A stretch of 64,000 nucleotides of DNA. It comes from Daucus carota subsp. sativus (lineage: Eukaryota; Streptophyta; Magnoliopsida; Apiales; Apiaceae). Below are positions 34,006-45,541 of the stretch, piece by piece. Below the pieces are notes generated by a model. It was given only the letters and a program-made list of their open reading frames with translations, made no database searches and was not told where the DNA came from. Numbering within the stretch: the first letter of the stretch is position 1; each line of letters starts with the position of its first letter. The stretch is from the NCBI RefSeq assembly GCF_001625215.2, contig NC_030387.2, positions 372,001 to 436,000 on the forward strand, given 5' to 3'. The translations under genes were made by a program, and so were the position numbers.

Positions 34006-34753
34006 ATTTAAATATATTTTTATTTGAGTAAAAAAAATAACTTTACTAAAAAAACACGTTTTAGAAATAATCTTATGAAGTTTGATCGTGTACTAAAATC
34101 ATATATGTAATAAAGAGAATATACAAATAAAATCGAAGTCGTATAGATGTAAACCAGGAAGAATTCTGCTTCTTTTAAAACTCTGTCTTAACTTGCTGTT
34201 TTGAATAAAAACTTGCTATTAAAATTTCCTGCAACACTGGGTTAACACATATAAAACAACAGGCTAGAAACAAGCAATATCAGAATGTTAAGCTGAAATA
34301 GAAATAAAGCTTGCTAAAATGCGATCATTAAAACTTGAGATTTAAAATCTCCCCCTTTTTGTATTACACACTTATTTCAAAGACAAATATACTCCCCCTG
34401 AATATGATAATCCTGCAATCATGTTAGCCACAAATAAAATTCTAACATATGTTATTATGCAACTATGACTCAGGTAATCTTTAAACACAATACTTAAAAT
34501 CAAGAAATTCAAATCCCGTTGATAACACAACATAACCAATCCATAAATCAACCATGGTTTGCTGATAAAATTAGCATCGTGGAGGAAAAGATTTGTGGGA
34601 ACAAATTTAAATAAAGCAGGTGTCTCTCCCTGTGTAGTTATGCTTTCATATATTCTCTGTAAAAACAGTGATCATGTAATGCTTTCAGCCGCATATATGC
34701 AATTCTCTATTTCTTCTCCTGCCTTATATTATGATAGATATAGATTTGTAACA

Positions 34754-34990
34754 TGGTATCAGAGCTTAGACTCGCGGAGACTCGAGTTCAACTTCCTGTG
34801 ATCCCAATATTCTCAGAATTTATTAAAGATACGAAGGCAAGTTTATGCCCTAAAAGATGGGCGCCCGTGATCCACTCTCGACCAAAATGGGCTTTCGAGT
34901 GAGGTGGAATGTTAGAATATGATTCTGTAATCCCTCTTCCTAACACCTTGAGGTTTTAGCCCTCTTCCTTAATGCTTTCTGATATGTGTA
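34754..34990 (+). mobile_element. TRIM-like LTR element remnant
   Basis: A primer-binding site TGGTATCAGAGC (34754-34765) is followed after only about 130 bp by a purine-rich tract and TGTTAGAATATG (from 34910), the layout of a miniature LTR element without genes. The 5' LTR was not matched convincingly. It is old and incomplete. Confidence 0.45.
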
Positions 34991-36589
34991 TTTATATCTA
35001 GTTTAAATTAAAATTGACTTATTGGTATTTTTATATATTAAATTTATAAGTGAGCTTTCCTACTTATAAGATAAAACTTAAAAAATGAAAATCCTAATTT
35101 TCATTTCAATGATTGTTTATGAAATTTGATTAATAAGAAATATAGTAATCAATCTAAAAGACAGTAATTGATAATATTGTGTATTTATCTAAGTTGTGTG
35201 TCAAATAAATAATAATAAATTTATCAGAATTAATAAATTAAAATTTTATATTATTCATATATAAAACAGAGTTTAATGCTAAATCAAAGATTTTCAAAAT
35301 CCTATTAGTTTCAGTATTTCCATCCACTGCTTTGTTACACGTACGTCAATAGCACATTAAGTTATTCCCTTTCCGGATGAGGATATATATGCTTTCTTGC
35401 ACCCACTCCAATGAACTCCTGTGCATTGCTAATTGCTATATCAGATATTCAGATCTGTCTTCACTAAAATAATACTACCAAACCATAAAGAAAAGAATGC
35501 AATAATAAGATCTAATAATTGAAGTAAAGATCTCACAGCAAATGCTACTGTCCCCTATCTCTTTTCAGGTCTGTTTTTGTTTTTAATTTTAATCAAATTG
35601 AGCAATATATGAACGAAATTTATATATTATATGAATGAAAAATATTTTTTCTTCCATTTCAATTCATGTTATTCTTTTTTAATCACATATACTAAAAAAT
35701 TTAAAAAAATTGCTTTCCCTTCTATTATATTGACTTAGTATAGTATTAGTTAGATTGATATGTTGAAAATAAAAAATTAAAAGAGAGGATTACGTAAAAT
35801 TATTAATAAATACATGTTGAAACAAAGGCTCTAACTAATTATAAAAGGATGTTATTCAGAATAGAAATAAAATGGTTGTGTATTTTGATTGATGAGTATT
35901 AATAGAAGCAAGTACGTTTATTTAAAAAAAAAATGATTTGTGTCGGTCTGATAAAAAAAATGATTTGGGTATTAAGTGGGTTTGTCCGATTTGGTCGGGA
36001 CACCGGAAACAGTTTTTTATTTCTGAAACAAATAATTTGAGTATTAATTCTCGTCAACGGGATTCAATATATTCACTATCAATTTAAAATGTCAAATTAA
36101 AATTGCTTTTTTTTTTATCACAAAACATCCATATCAGTCAATCGTATCGAAATACAATGCAGAGATGATTTTGGAAATTTAATCAATAAAATTTTAATGA
36201 CAGAAAAGAAGGAAATAAAGAGCGCCAGAGAGGAAAAAAAAAGGAGGAAAGAACACAAAATATTATGTCATGCACCGAAACAAAATCATCAAAATGAAAC
36301 AATTGTTAATAAACGTCAAACAGAATCACAATATACGATTCAAAAGCCATCAAGTATGACACTCCCTCGAAAGGAACACAACAATTAAAACTAAATATAC
36401 AACAAGTCTAAAACATAATTTGCATATATAAAATCTTATATATCTAGTTATAAACGAATAGCAAAATTCAATTATGAAATATATACGACAAATATATCTA
36501 AAAGCACCAAAACAAAAGATTTTGAACTCATACCATAGTCGTGGGTCAATTCACACGATCCTTAACTCATCGACTATAAATATATATGT
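34991..36589. other. AT-rich intergenic DNA, nothing recognised
   Basis: No gene, RNA or clear element was recognised. Short frames are low-complexity. Confidence 0.4.
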
Positions 36590-36775
36590 ACACATCGGAT
36601 ATGACTAAAACTGAATTAAGATCGTTCAACTCGTCATTAACTCATCCCAATTGATTTATCACCGAATCAAAATCCTAAAAATCGAGTAGATCTAGCATCC
36701 AGGAAAAGATCGTGGGGAGAATTATTGAAAAAGAAGAACATGTCAAAAGAAATTAACTAATTTGTAGTTTTTCAT
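36590..36775 (-). repeat. Dispersed repeat, copy 2
   Basis: Reverse-orientation copy of 33815-34005, with the same TTAATGACGAGTT and TAGATCTACTCGATTTT motifs on the minus strand. Confidence 0.65.
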
Positions 36776-37048
36776 CGGTGGAAACCGATGAAATTGCCGA
36801 TTAAATTACAATTTGCAAGATTCGGATGTCGATCAATTTACTTAAACAGTTGAACATAATTAATCAGAGCTGTTAAATGTAAGAACAAGTGAACAACAAT
36901 TGCTGAGATGCATAATTTCAGAACCATTACACATTTGTGTCGTGACATTTTATTTATTTCAAGGAGACACTGATTTTCTCACATACACAAATTCTTATTA
37001 AGCTTCGGCATCTTTAGCCTTCTAAAATCTCATCAACAAATGGAGTCA

Positions 37049-37601
37049 TTAATTTGCAGTGAGGTAGGCCTCAACAGCCTTGAAAATGGCATTGTTGGTC
37101 TCAGTAGCATACTTAATACTCTCTTCTGGCACGACAGCGTCGCCTTTGGTGTTGAATATGATTGTGTTCTTCACGGTGCAGCCTCCGTCAGCTTTAGGCA
37201 CGAACACAACATGATTGTTAATGGAGTCGATGAATCCCAAGAGAATGTCCCCGTCGATTACAGAGTAACTGTAAGTTAAGGCTTCCTTGTCAATTGCATC
37301 AATCTTCTGCTTCATTGTGTTGTAGGGGCTGGCTGCATTTTTGTGCACAATTTTTTTTGTTAGAATAAAAAACATGTCGATAAAAAATATGATGCATGTA
37401 TTGTAAAAAAGACTAACCATCTCCGAGATGGACAAGCTTGATGGTTCCAACTCCGCCGTCTCCTTGAAGGATTTCAGAACTCTTGATAGCGCCAGGGAGA
37501 GCCTGAGGAAGAAGTGTATCGATGTCGAGGCACAAGACCTGGTACAACTTGCCTGCGGCGACTGTAGATGTTACTTCTACTTCGCTCTTCTGGACACCCA
37601 T
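37049..37601 (-). CDS. PR-10 / Bet v 1 family protein, subgroup B
   Basis: Exons 37418-37601 and 37049-37332 flank an 85-bp GT-AG intron that splits an Ala codon (residue 62). The product is 155 aa (start [13 protein letters not shown], loop GDGGVGT at 47-53, [12 protein letters not shown], end EAYLTAN). The extra residue before the loop, the LVHLGDA and the TMKQK segments separate it from the TMTLRTD subgroup and resemble the carrot Dau c 1.02-type isoform. VAAGKLYQV replaces the common SAEKLFKA. It is one of three subgroup B genes in a row on this strand. It looks intact. Confidence 0.94.
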
Positions 37602-37703
37602 TATACTTAACTAGAGCTGATAAGATAAATTGAGGAGATAGGTTTTGAAAAGAAGGATTGAGAAACAATGCTGAGGGATGAATGCTGGAGAAGTTTGAGC
37701 TGT

Positions 37704-37711
37704 TATTTATA
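37704..37711 (-). promoter_or_regulatory. TATA box of the PR-10 gene at 37049-37601
   Basis: TATAAATA on the minus strand about 100 bp upstream of the ATG. Confidence 0.7.
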
Positions 37712-37719
37712 GAGCCTGT

Positions 37720-38500
37720 TCTTGAATTATATTGCAGTCACTTTATATCAGTAATGCAGTAATAATAAGTTTGCATTGTTCTCTACTATTTCAAGCAATT
37801 TTATTAAATGCCTAAGAAGCATTTATTTGGCATTTGAAAGAGCGGTGAAGTTTGGTGTATAAATTGCTCTGTCTCTGTTCTAGATCTGATTTCAGATCTA
37901 TTTACATGATCATGTCATAAGAAAGCATGGGCAATCGGTCAGTAATTGATATGGGCCGGTCAGATTAAGTGTGACGCGTGCAAGCCTCAGCTATGCAGTG
38001 ATGGACCTGAATTGGGGTGAGCAACTCCTTTCACTTCATGGTTATGAGCGGGGTTAATAGGAATCGGAATCTAAAACAAATTATGAGATTTGAATTAGCA
38101 ATTTTGTTGAACAGAATGGGAAACTCATTCTGACTTGGTGGTTAAATCATTTCTTATACACCCCTTGAAATACGCATTCCTATATCCCGATTCCTATACC
38201 CTTCTTGCAGGAGTTCTTGAAAAAAATGACTGGATCACACTCTTACTCGAACTTTAGTTTCCATTTAACTGATGACATGAGCTTTCGTGCCGCTTTAAAA
38301 GATGTATCAATTTATCTTTGGTAAAAAAAACTTAAGGTTGTGATCTCAATCAGTCTCTGATAGTAATTAGGGGATGATACTGAACCATTAATATATCAAT
38401 AAGCAAAAAGGTATAACTTCAGAAAGATTACAATACTCGAAACGATATTACATCAATAATAGAAAAACCTCGTACATGTCACACGTACACAAATTATTCA
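37720..38500. other. Spacer between two PR-10 genes
   Basis: Upstream region of one PR-10 and 3' region of the next. No other gene was recognised. The right part (ATCAATAATAGAAAAACC) matches the 3' region of the gene at 42301. Confidence 0.5.
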
Positions 38501-38556
38501 AGCTCAGGCATCACTGGCCATCCAGGTCTCACGAACATACTATTATATAATCATAC

Positions 38557-39130
38557 TTAGTTGGCAATGAGATAAGCCTCAACAGCCTGGAAAATGGCGC
38601 GGTTCTGGTCATTAGCGAACTTAATGTTCTCTTCAGGGACGACAGCATCGCCTTTGGTGTTGAAAGTGATGGTACTCTTGACAGTGCAGCCACCATCAGC
38701 ATTAGGGACATACGCGAAGTGGTTGTTGATGGATTCAATAAATCCCAGAAGAATGTCTCCGTCGATGATGCTGTAAGCGTATGTGAAGGACTCTTTGTCA
38801 ATGGCATCCACCTTTTGCTTCATTGTCTTGAAGGGGCTCGCTGCATTGAGACACGGATGAATTAGTATCTGATCGATTTTTTAAAATTGTAAATTACTAA
38901 CAAGTAATATGATCATGGTCATAATAAAAGATAAAACAGGACTAACCATCGCCAAGATGGACAAGCTTGACGGTTCCAACTCCACCATCGCCCTCAAGAG
39001 TCTCGGAACTCTTGATAGCACCAGGGAGAACCTGAGGAAGAAGTGTATCGATGTCGAGGCACAAGGCCTTGAACAGTTTCTCTGCTGATACAGAGGAAGT
39101 GACTTCGGCTTCAGTCTTTTGGACACCCAT
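38557..39130 (-). CDS. PR-10 / Bet v 1 family protein, subgroup B
   Basis: Exons 38947-39130 and 38557-38840 flank a 106-bp GT-AG intron splitting an Ala codon. The product is 155 aa (start [13 protein letters not shown], loop GDGGVGT at 47-53, [21 protein letters not shown] in the signature, end EAYLIAN). It is close to the gene at 42301-43116. TATA box at 39233. The cysteine in DGGC is typical of this subgroup here. Frame and splice sites are intact. Confidence 0.95.
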
Positions 39131-39232
39131 AATTCTATTGAAACAGAAACTGAGAAAAGTACTAAGAGCTTATCAAGGAATGCTGTGAGATTGGTACGAG
39201 GAAATGAGGAGGTTTTGGCCACTATTTATAGT

Positions 39233-39240
39233 GCTCAGTA
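39233..39240 (-). promoter_or_regulatory. TATA box of the PR-10 gene at 38557-39130
   Basis: TATAAATA on the minus strand about 105 bp upstream of the ATG. Confidence 0.7.
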
Positions 39241-40475
39241 TGGATCTCCTCTTGCTAATCTAGATTATTCAGTGATAAATATTTTTGAATACGGTTATTG
39301 AATGTGATTAGCTAGGTAATAGTTGTGCCAAGTGAGTACTGGTTAGTGGTTAGTGGTTAGTCTTGGCTTTACATAACACCTACTTTCCATTTTCCACGTA
39401 GAAAATGTCTTAAAGCAGAGCTTGTTGTGTATGTGTACATCAAACAAGTAGCCAGAAAGCATGACTTTGAACAGTTTTTCTTTTATTATGACTTTCAACT
39501 TTGAGGGCTGATAAAGACGCTTTGAAATATTTATATATTATCATTCACTTACGTGTCCGGCCGGGCGTTGTCTTCTGCGATATATGTGAATTTAATTAGG
39601 TAAAAAGATGCCTTGGACAAGTAAGTGGACCGTTTTGGTTCATACTTAATAAGTCCGGAAATTTCAAAATCATTTTCTGATACTAAATGGAAATGTATAT
39701 TTATTTATTGAGCAACTCAGTTATTGTATTTTTTTAAACTACTTATTCTCATATTTCTCATTCTCATTTTCGATAATGATTTTCGTTGATATCTATTTTC
39801 CAAACAAGCGCTAGATTTCTCTACTTTTAGATCGTTTGCATGAGCTTGGTAAGAACGATTAAGCGTAGGCTTGGTAATATTTACAGAAATGATAAAATTT
39901 CTTCAAATAGATTATTTGTAATCTTATTTTGAAGAAATGAATATTTATAAATTTTATACAAGTACGAGAACATGAAGGAGTGGCGTTCTGCATCTAGAAT
40001 TATGGTACGTAGACATGTGCAATGTGATGCAAGACGGGGACAAACACATTCCACTTGATTTTGGTGTAGAAAATTTTGGTTGTGAATTTTCAACATTGAC
40101 CTGCATGTGCACGAACTGTCAATCCCAATTCCCAAATACTGCAATTTGTTTTCATGATAGGGTGATGGCCAGTGAGAGAAACAAAGATTCTTAAGTTTCT
40201 TAGAAAAATAAAATATTACTTACTTTAAAAACGATTTAAAACAAATTTGATTGATAATATCTGATTGAGTTCACTCACACTAATAATAACGGAATCTTTT
40301 TTATGTGTACGAGTCTTTCAATTAAAAATGATCATATATTTGCTGCAACATTTAGAAAAAGAATTTGAGAAGATAATTTGAAATAAATAACATTACTAAA
40401 ATAACTCCTTGTGTTTCTTTTACTCAGACACTTTTGACTTGGGTACGTACTTTTAGGTGGGTTGACTGATTAGTA
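39241..40475. other. Intergenic DNA, nothing recognised
   Basis: Upstream side of a PR-10 gene. Includes a short GGTTAGTG tandem near 39340. No gene was seen. Confidence 0.4.
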
Positions 40476-40710
40476 CTCCCTCCGTCCCATTTTAACTGCT
40501 TTTGACTTTTTTACACGTATTTTAAGATGTTAAAAAAATGACATCTAAACATGATTATTTTTTATAAAATTTATATCAAATAAAAGTTTAAAGTCTAAAC
40601 TTTTATTTGATATAAGAATTGAAATTTTTTATTGAGTGTAAATATTGTTTTTTTACACCTCAATATACGTGTTAAAAAGTCAAACATCAGTTAAAATGAG
40701 ACAGAGGGAG
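40476..40710. mobile_element. Stowaway MITE
   Basis: 235 bp with CTCCCTCCGTCCC at the left and GACAGAGGGAG at the right, flanked by TA on both sides. The inner arms also pair (TTTAACTG, AGTCAAA). A well-preserved copy. Confidence 0.9.
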
Positions 40711-41004
40711 TAAAAATTATTATTTTTAATTATTTTTTTGTGAATTATAATTTTGAGTACATATTTTTATTTTGAAAAAAAAATTTAAAAATAATATTTT
40801 TAAATATTCGGTCAAAATATAAAAATATGTGTCAAAAAATCAAACATCATATATTAAAAAGATAGCACAGCCATAACGAACATTAATCATGATACATGAT
40901 AGTAACTACTGCAACCAGTAGGAAGTCGATATAATCCATCCGTTAAATATGGCGTCTTTAACTTGAAGCTGCTGTTAGAGTTTTCATTTATAGAAAGTTC
41001 CGAA

Positions 41005-41165
41005 TCAGTTAATTATTTTTGATTTTTTTATTTTTCAATAATACTTCTCACCGAATTTGTTCTTAAATGATAGATCTACTGAGAATATGATTCGATGATA
41101 AATTATTTGGGATGAATTAACGACGAGTTAGACGACTGTAATTCAGTCTCAATCATGCTCGATAC
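41005..41165 (+). repeat. Dispersed repeat, copy 3
   Basis: Third and most diverged copy of the repeat at 33815-34005, with TAACGACGAGTTAG near the right end. Confidence 0.6.
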
Positions 41166-41950
41166 CGATTGCAATTCCTCCTTTTTTTCTCTAGCTCTTT
41201 GTTATTTTCTTTTCGCGGATATGGTGTCTTTCATCTGGATTTTCTTTTCGGTCACTAAAGTTGTATAATTGTATTGACTAAATTTCTGAGATCATTTCTG
41301 CATGATCTTTGGTTAGTCGGTAGAATTTTTGAATAAAAATTCTCCTCTTCTTAATTCTGCGAATTTTTTTATTTTTTTGAGTGGCTTTTTCCGGACATCA
41401 AAATTTTTATCTACAGTAACATCTCCATCGGTCCATCCTTTGCAGAATGACATTTTTTTAAGCCCCCTAAAACAGAACACAACCACAAACCTCTGCAGAA
41501 ACAACTCTTCAGTTTGCAGTGATTACAATTTAACTAAAGCTCAGCTTCTGCTCATTTACGCATCAGCAATTCTCTAACTCTCTAACAAACTACGGAGGAT
41601 CAGATATAAGTCTCAGATTAAGAGACATCAAATAATAAACATGACAAATATGAATAGAACCAGAAGTGATGTTATCTCGAATGAAATGACAATAGATTAT
41701 GAGATGTGTTCTCCTAGCCTAAAAAACTGGAATCTCGGCAATGAATTTTGCAGCAAATTTTCACTTAACAAATGTATTAGGGTTGGAAGATAAAACTTCC
41801 AAATTAAAATAGCTCTTACTCATATACTCTGCTTCTGCAGTAGTTTTAACACGGCTAACACATTTATGTGAAACAGGTGCTCAGAACATTAATATGATTA
41901 TTTGTTATTAACATCCATGATCAAATACAAAGTTTGATTGTGAAACCTTG
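41166..41950. other. Intergenic DNA, nothing recognised
   Basis: No gene or element was recognised. It lies between the dispersed repeat and the inverted 3' UTR repeat. Confidence 0.4.
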
Positions 41951-41959
41951 TAAAAAATA

Positions 41960-42231
41960 CAAGGTTTTTCTATTATTGATTAGATTTCGAGTGTTAATTT
42001 GATGTTCTTGAAACAAATAAAGTTTCTCCAGTATGGTAATCCTTCTGAAGTTATGCAGAAGACAGTGATTCATCACAAAATACTATTATAACGCGAGGAG
42101 AAAGGAAAGATACATGTACTGAAGTTGAAACATAACTTCAGACTGATTACAATACCGGAGAAACATTATTTGTTTCAAGAACATCATATATGTATAACAC
42201 TGGAAATCAAATCAATAATAGAAAACCCTTG
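41960..42231. repeat. Inverted duplication of a PR-10 3' region
   Basis: About 100-bp arms (41960-42055 and 42131-42231) pair with gaps, sharing TGATGTTCTTGAAACAAATA and GGAGAAACATTATTTGTTTC-type motifs. The right arm matches the 3' region of the PR-10 at 38557, so it is the native 3' end of the gene at 42301 and the left arm is the inverted extra copy. The loop is about 75 bp. Confidence 0.8.
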
Positions 42232-42300
42232 TACTTGTCACACGCGCACACATTATTGATTATTCTCAATCGCCCTCATCAAAATATAGCATGATCATAA

Positions 42301-43116
42301 TTAGTTTGCAATGAGATGAGCCTCAATAGCCTTGAAAATGGCGAGGTTCTGGTCATTAGCGAACTTGATGTTCTCTTCAGGGACGACAGCATCGCCTTTG
42401 GTGGTGAAAGTGATGGTACTCTTGACAGTGCAGCCTCCATCAGCAGTAGGGACGTAGGTGAAATGGTTGTTGATGGATTCCACAAAATCTAGAAGAATGT
42501 CTCCGTCGATGATGGTGTAAGAGTAGGTGAAGGAGTCTTTGTCAATGACATCAACCTTTTGCTTCATTGTCTTGAAGGGGCTAGCTGCAATACACATATC
42601 CATAATTAACATATGTGAGTTGATCATCTAAAAAGATATTTATGCATCATGTCTACTGTTGTAGCCAATAAGCAGGACAAAATCAGTTTTTGGGGTCTTT
42701 AGTCTGTCTATATTATGGTTCGTCATCTAAAATCTTAAGACGTTCATAGTCTGTTGTGAGAATATTGGGGTGACGGAGAGTCAAACTTAGAGACATTTGT
42801 CACACCTGGCTCTGATGCCAAAACTGGTCCATCTAAAACCTAGTCTAGAAGAAGACGTTATATGAATCTTATGCTATATTTCAACATTACGTGATAATGA
42901 GGTGTGATTATAAATGATAAAAGAGTACTAACCATCGCCAAGATGAATAAGCTTGACGGTTCCAACTCCACCGTCACCCTCAAGGATTTCGGCACTCTTG
43001 ATAGCACCGGGAACAACCTGGGGAAGAAGTGTATCGATGTCGAGGCACAAGGCCTTGAACAGTTTCTCTGCTGACACAGAAGAAGTGGCTTCGACTTCAC
43101 TCTTTTGGACACCCAT
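42301..43116 (-). CDS. PR-10 / Bet v 1 family protein, subgroup B
   Basis: Exons 42933-43116 and 42301-42584 flank a long 348-bp GT-AG intron splitting an Ala codon. The extra intron length holds a decayed LTR-element piece. The product is 155 aa (start [13 protein letters not shown], loop GDGGVGT at 47-53, [14 protein letters not shown], end EAHLIAN). Two local changes, LLDF for LLGF and EAHL for EAYL, mark it off from its neighbour. TATA box at 43218. Its 3' region takes part in an inverted repeat that could fold into a hairpin. It looks intact. Confidence 0.94.
42660..42840 (-). mobile_element. LTR/TRIM-like remnant inside a PR-10 intron
   Basis: On the minus strand TGGCATCAGAGC (42809-42820) resembles a primer-binding site, followed nearby by CCCCAATATTCTCA, a motif also found just after the site at 34754. 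It is a small, old, incomplete fragment. Confidence 0.45.
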
Positions 43117-43217
43117 GATACAGAAACTGAGAAAATAAGAGCAAATGCAGGAGAGCAGGGGTGAATATTATAGATGTTGTGAGACTGGTACGAGTTAATA
43201 TGAGAGCTTTGAGCTGC

Positions 43218-43225
43218 TATTTATA
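43218..43225 (-). promoter_or_regulatory. TATA box of the PR-10 gene at 42301-43116
   Basis: TATAAATA on the minus strand in an AGCTC-flanked context, about 105 bp upstream of the ATG. Confidence 0.7.
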
Positions 43226-44669
43226 GTGACTCATATTTGCTGTTCGGTCGTCGTATCAATATATTACTTATATTTTAATAAATATATAATTCAATTATCA
43301 TTAATAAAATCGCAACTTTCGGTACATTATCCGTTATCCAGAAAGAAAAGGACAGATATATAGGTCGACTATAATACAGGTGTATTAATTGCGTAACCAT
43401 GAATTGAGGAAGCATTGACAATAGTAATAGCATGGGTTGGCTTGGTCAAAATAAGTGTAATAAGGGTTGCACACCAATTCCAAAATTTTTTAGAATTATT
43501 TAGCTAAATCAACGACTTCAATGTAGATTGACTCGACTATAATTCAGTTTCGTATTCAATTTTAAATAAGAAATTAATTGCCTAACATAAAACATAGTAA
43601 GTAATTGATTGGCTCATCAGATTTCTAAAAGAAAATGAGTAATGCTAAATATTCTAAATATTGTCCCAAATAAATAATAATTGATTGATTTATGTGTATA
43701 CATGAGGTATTATTATTATTGATTTGTTTGGAATAAATTAAATATTATCAATGTGAAAATAATTTTTAAATTAAATAATATTTTTTTAAAATAATGTCAA
43801 AAACTTAATAGATTTGAATTGAACTTTAGAAGTCATATTTGGTTGGTATCAATCACACCTACTTAATAAATATTCTTATTCCCATCCAAGTGTGCGGGGA
43901 CAAGTTTAACATTAATATATGCTCGCATAATGAGATATATTGTAAAACTGAATTATGAAAAATGTGACTTGGCCAAAATTTGGCTCAGTATTTGCCGCCC
44001 TGCTCTAAACATACGAAAACGTACGAATTTGACACAAAATAGAAAAACATGTGAACATCAATACATTATACAGACTAGAGAGTCATCGATGTTTCACGGT
44101 TGTGAGTTTTTTCAACTTTGATGTGCTCAAGCCCAATACGACAGTCATTCCTTTTTTCCATTTCCATTCGTCGACTTATGAATTATTCCTATGCTTATTC
44201 AATCATTTAAATTATAATATTATTACTCTACAAAAATCATAATATTATTACTTTACTTGTTTATCAAATTAATAAAATGTCCCTTCTATATAAATGATAA
44301 AATTATATGGTCAATACGTTTTAATACAGCTCATATTTAGAAAGAGATATTCAGTTTTGAAACTAAATTAAATAAAATTTTGTTAATTTATTTGATCAAG
44401 CTCGGTAAAAATTGATAAATTAACAAAATTTTGATAAATACAACTTATCGGATCTTAAAATTATTAGTATAATAATAAATCTTATAAATTATAATTTAAA
44501 GTGTTTTTTCCTATGTTTGTAAAATTAACTTTTCAAAAATAAAATAAAATTATTTAAAAAATTTATGCTATGGGTAATTGTAAAATAAGTTATGCACGTA
44601 TTCCGAGAACACTTAAGTACCAAATTATACACGTGATTCGAGAATAGTTAATTACCTTAAAGAATAGTA
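43226..44669. other. Intergenic DNA, nothing recognised
   Basis: AT-rich. No gene, RNA or clear element was recognised. Confidence 0.4.
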
Positions 44670-44920
44670 CTCCCTCTGTCCCAGTCAATTGTATACATTT
44701 CTTTTTCACTGCTCGACACGCTTTTTAAGGCTCTTATAAAATATAGTTCTACAACTTATTTTTAAGATTTTCTTTTTTTGTATAAAAGTATGAATGTTAT
44801 ACTTTTATACAAAAAAAGAAAATCTTAAAAATAATTTACAGAACTATACTACATTGAAGCATTAAAGTCCGTGCCGCGCCCCCGTCCCCCAATGTATACT
44901 ATTGACCGGGACGGAGGGAG
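44670..44920. mobile_element. Stowaway MITE
   Basis: 251 bp with CTCCCTCTGTCCCAGTCAAT at the left and GACCGGGACGGAGGGAG at the right, TA on both sides. The long inner arms include AAAAAAAGAAAATCTTAAAA and its complement. Same family as the copy in the PR-10 intron at 18701. Confidence 0.9.
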
Positions 44921-44991
44921 TAGTACCTAAGCATTAAGTTATGCGTGTAATTTGAGAATACATAGAGACTAAATCTATATTTAGGGTCGTA

Positions 44992-45541
44992 AAAGAACCG
45001 AGTCGAACTAAGTTTTACTGAGTTCGAGTCGAGTTTTTTCTTAATGAGACAAGTCAGACTCGATAAACTTATCGATCTTTTTTCCGGTTCGAACTCGAGT
45101 TCGTTAAAAATCGAGTCGGGTTCGAGTTTTTAACGAACCGATCCGAGTCGAGCCGAACTGAGTTGATACCGAGCTATTCAATAAAATTTCTATTTTTTTC
45201 AAATTTCAACAATTGACTTTGTCTATTTAATACACAATTTAAAATTTAATTACAAAATTGAAAATAAAAAAGTTAAAACTAAAATCTAAAACCAAAGTCT
45301 AAGATTAAAATTTCTTTTTTTTCAATGTATATTTTTTATCGAGTCGAGTCAAGTCGAAACCGAGTCCGGGTTTTTTAAAAAGTCGAGTCGAGTCGAACAA
45401 CTAAAAAGCTTGGTTCGACTCGTTAAGCTTATCGAACATTATTGGTTGTTCGAACTCGAGCTCGTTAACGAGTCGAGTCAAGTTCTTACCGAGTCGAGTC
45501 GAGTCGGCTTAACGATCAGCTCGGTTCATTTACGATAGTAT
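44992..45541. mobile_element. hAT-like MITE with GAGTCGAG motifs
   Basis: Ends pair imperfectly (TAGGGTCGTAAAAGAACCGAG at the left, complement TACTATCGTAAATGAACCGAG at the right). Both sides are packed with degenerate GAGTCGAG repeats and the centre is AT-rich. No clear target duplication was seen. The design resembles the ACCGAA element at 3980-4714. Confidence 0.6.
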
